Assembly (NCBI GenBank): GCA_028751875.1
Contig: CM054155.1
Coordinates: forward strand, 44,958,421 to 45,022,420
DNA length: 64,000 nt
DNA from: Rapana venosa
Taxonomy: Eukaryota > Mollusca > Gastropoda > Neogastropoda > Muricidae
Direction: 5' to 3'
Each line of letters starts with the position of its first letter. Position 1 is the stretch's first letter. Positions 41,501 to 42,102 of this stretch are shown here, piece after piece. The notes below the pieces were generated by a model. The model saw nothing but the letters and a program-made list of their open reading frames with translations, was not told where the DNA came from and did no database searches. The translations under genes were made by a program, and so were the position numbers.

Positions 41501-42050
41501 GGCAGGTCTGTGTTTGAAGTTGACATGGGGGATTGTAAAAATACCTACCACAGCTGTCATTTTCCCCCACTTTCAGCTACTCTTAGTTGCTACCCATTCC
41601 AGCCCAGCCCAGCCCAGCTGGTGCTAAGCACAGCAGAAACTGACCACTCTTGGACTTGGTAAAAGAAAGGTGCAAGCTTATTTTAGCACTAGGCTCTGGA
41701 CCCTGGACTGAGTTATGCTGGATTTACACACTGTGCTAGCCATCATTCACCAGATTGTACTGCCGAGATTTGAACCCACAACTTCATGGACACACAGGAT
41801 AGAAATCAAACAGTTTTAACCACTAGGCTATAGTGTCTGTCTGTCTGTCTGTCTGTCTGTCCAGAGTGTGTTTGTTCATGTTGATTCATCGGAACATGGT
41901 GTGTGTTGTGTTGTGTTGCAGTACGATATTGTGGGCCACTCTGGGGAAACCTATGCAGATGAGATTGTGAGAGCAGACAAACCACCCAGAAACAACAAGG
42001 AGAGGCTGAATGTGCTGAAGGTTAGTGTGGGTGTACGTGTGTGTGTGTGT

Positions 42051-42102
<52 letters not shown>

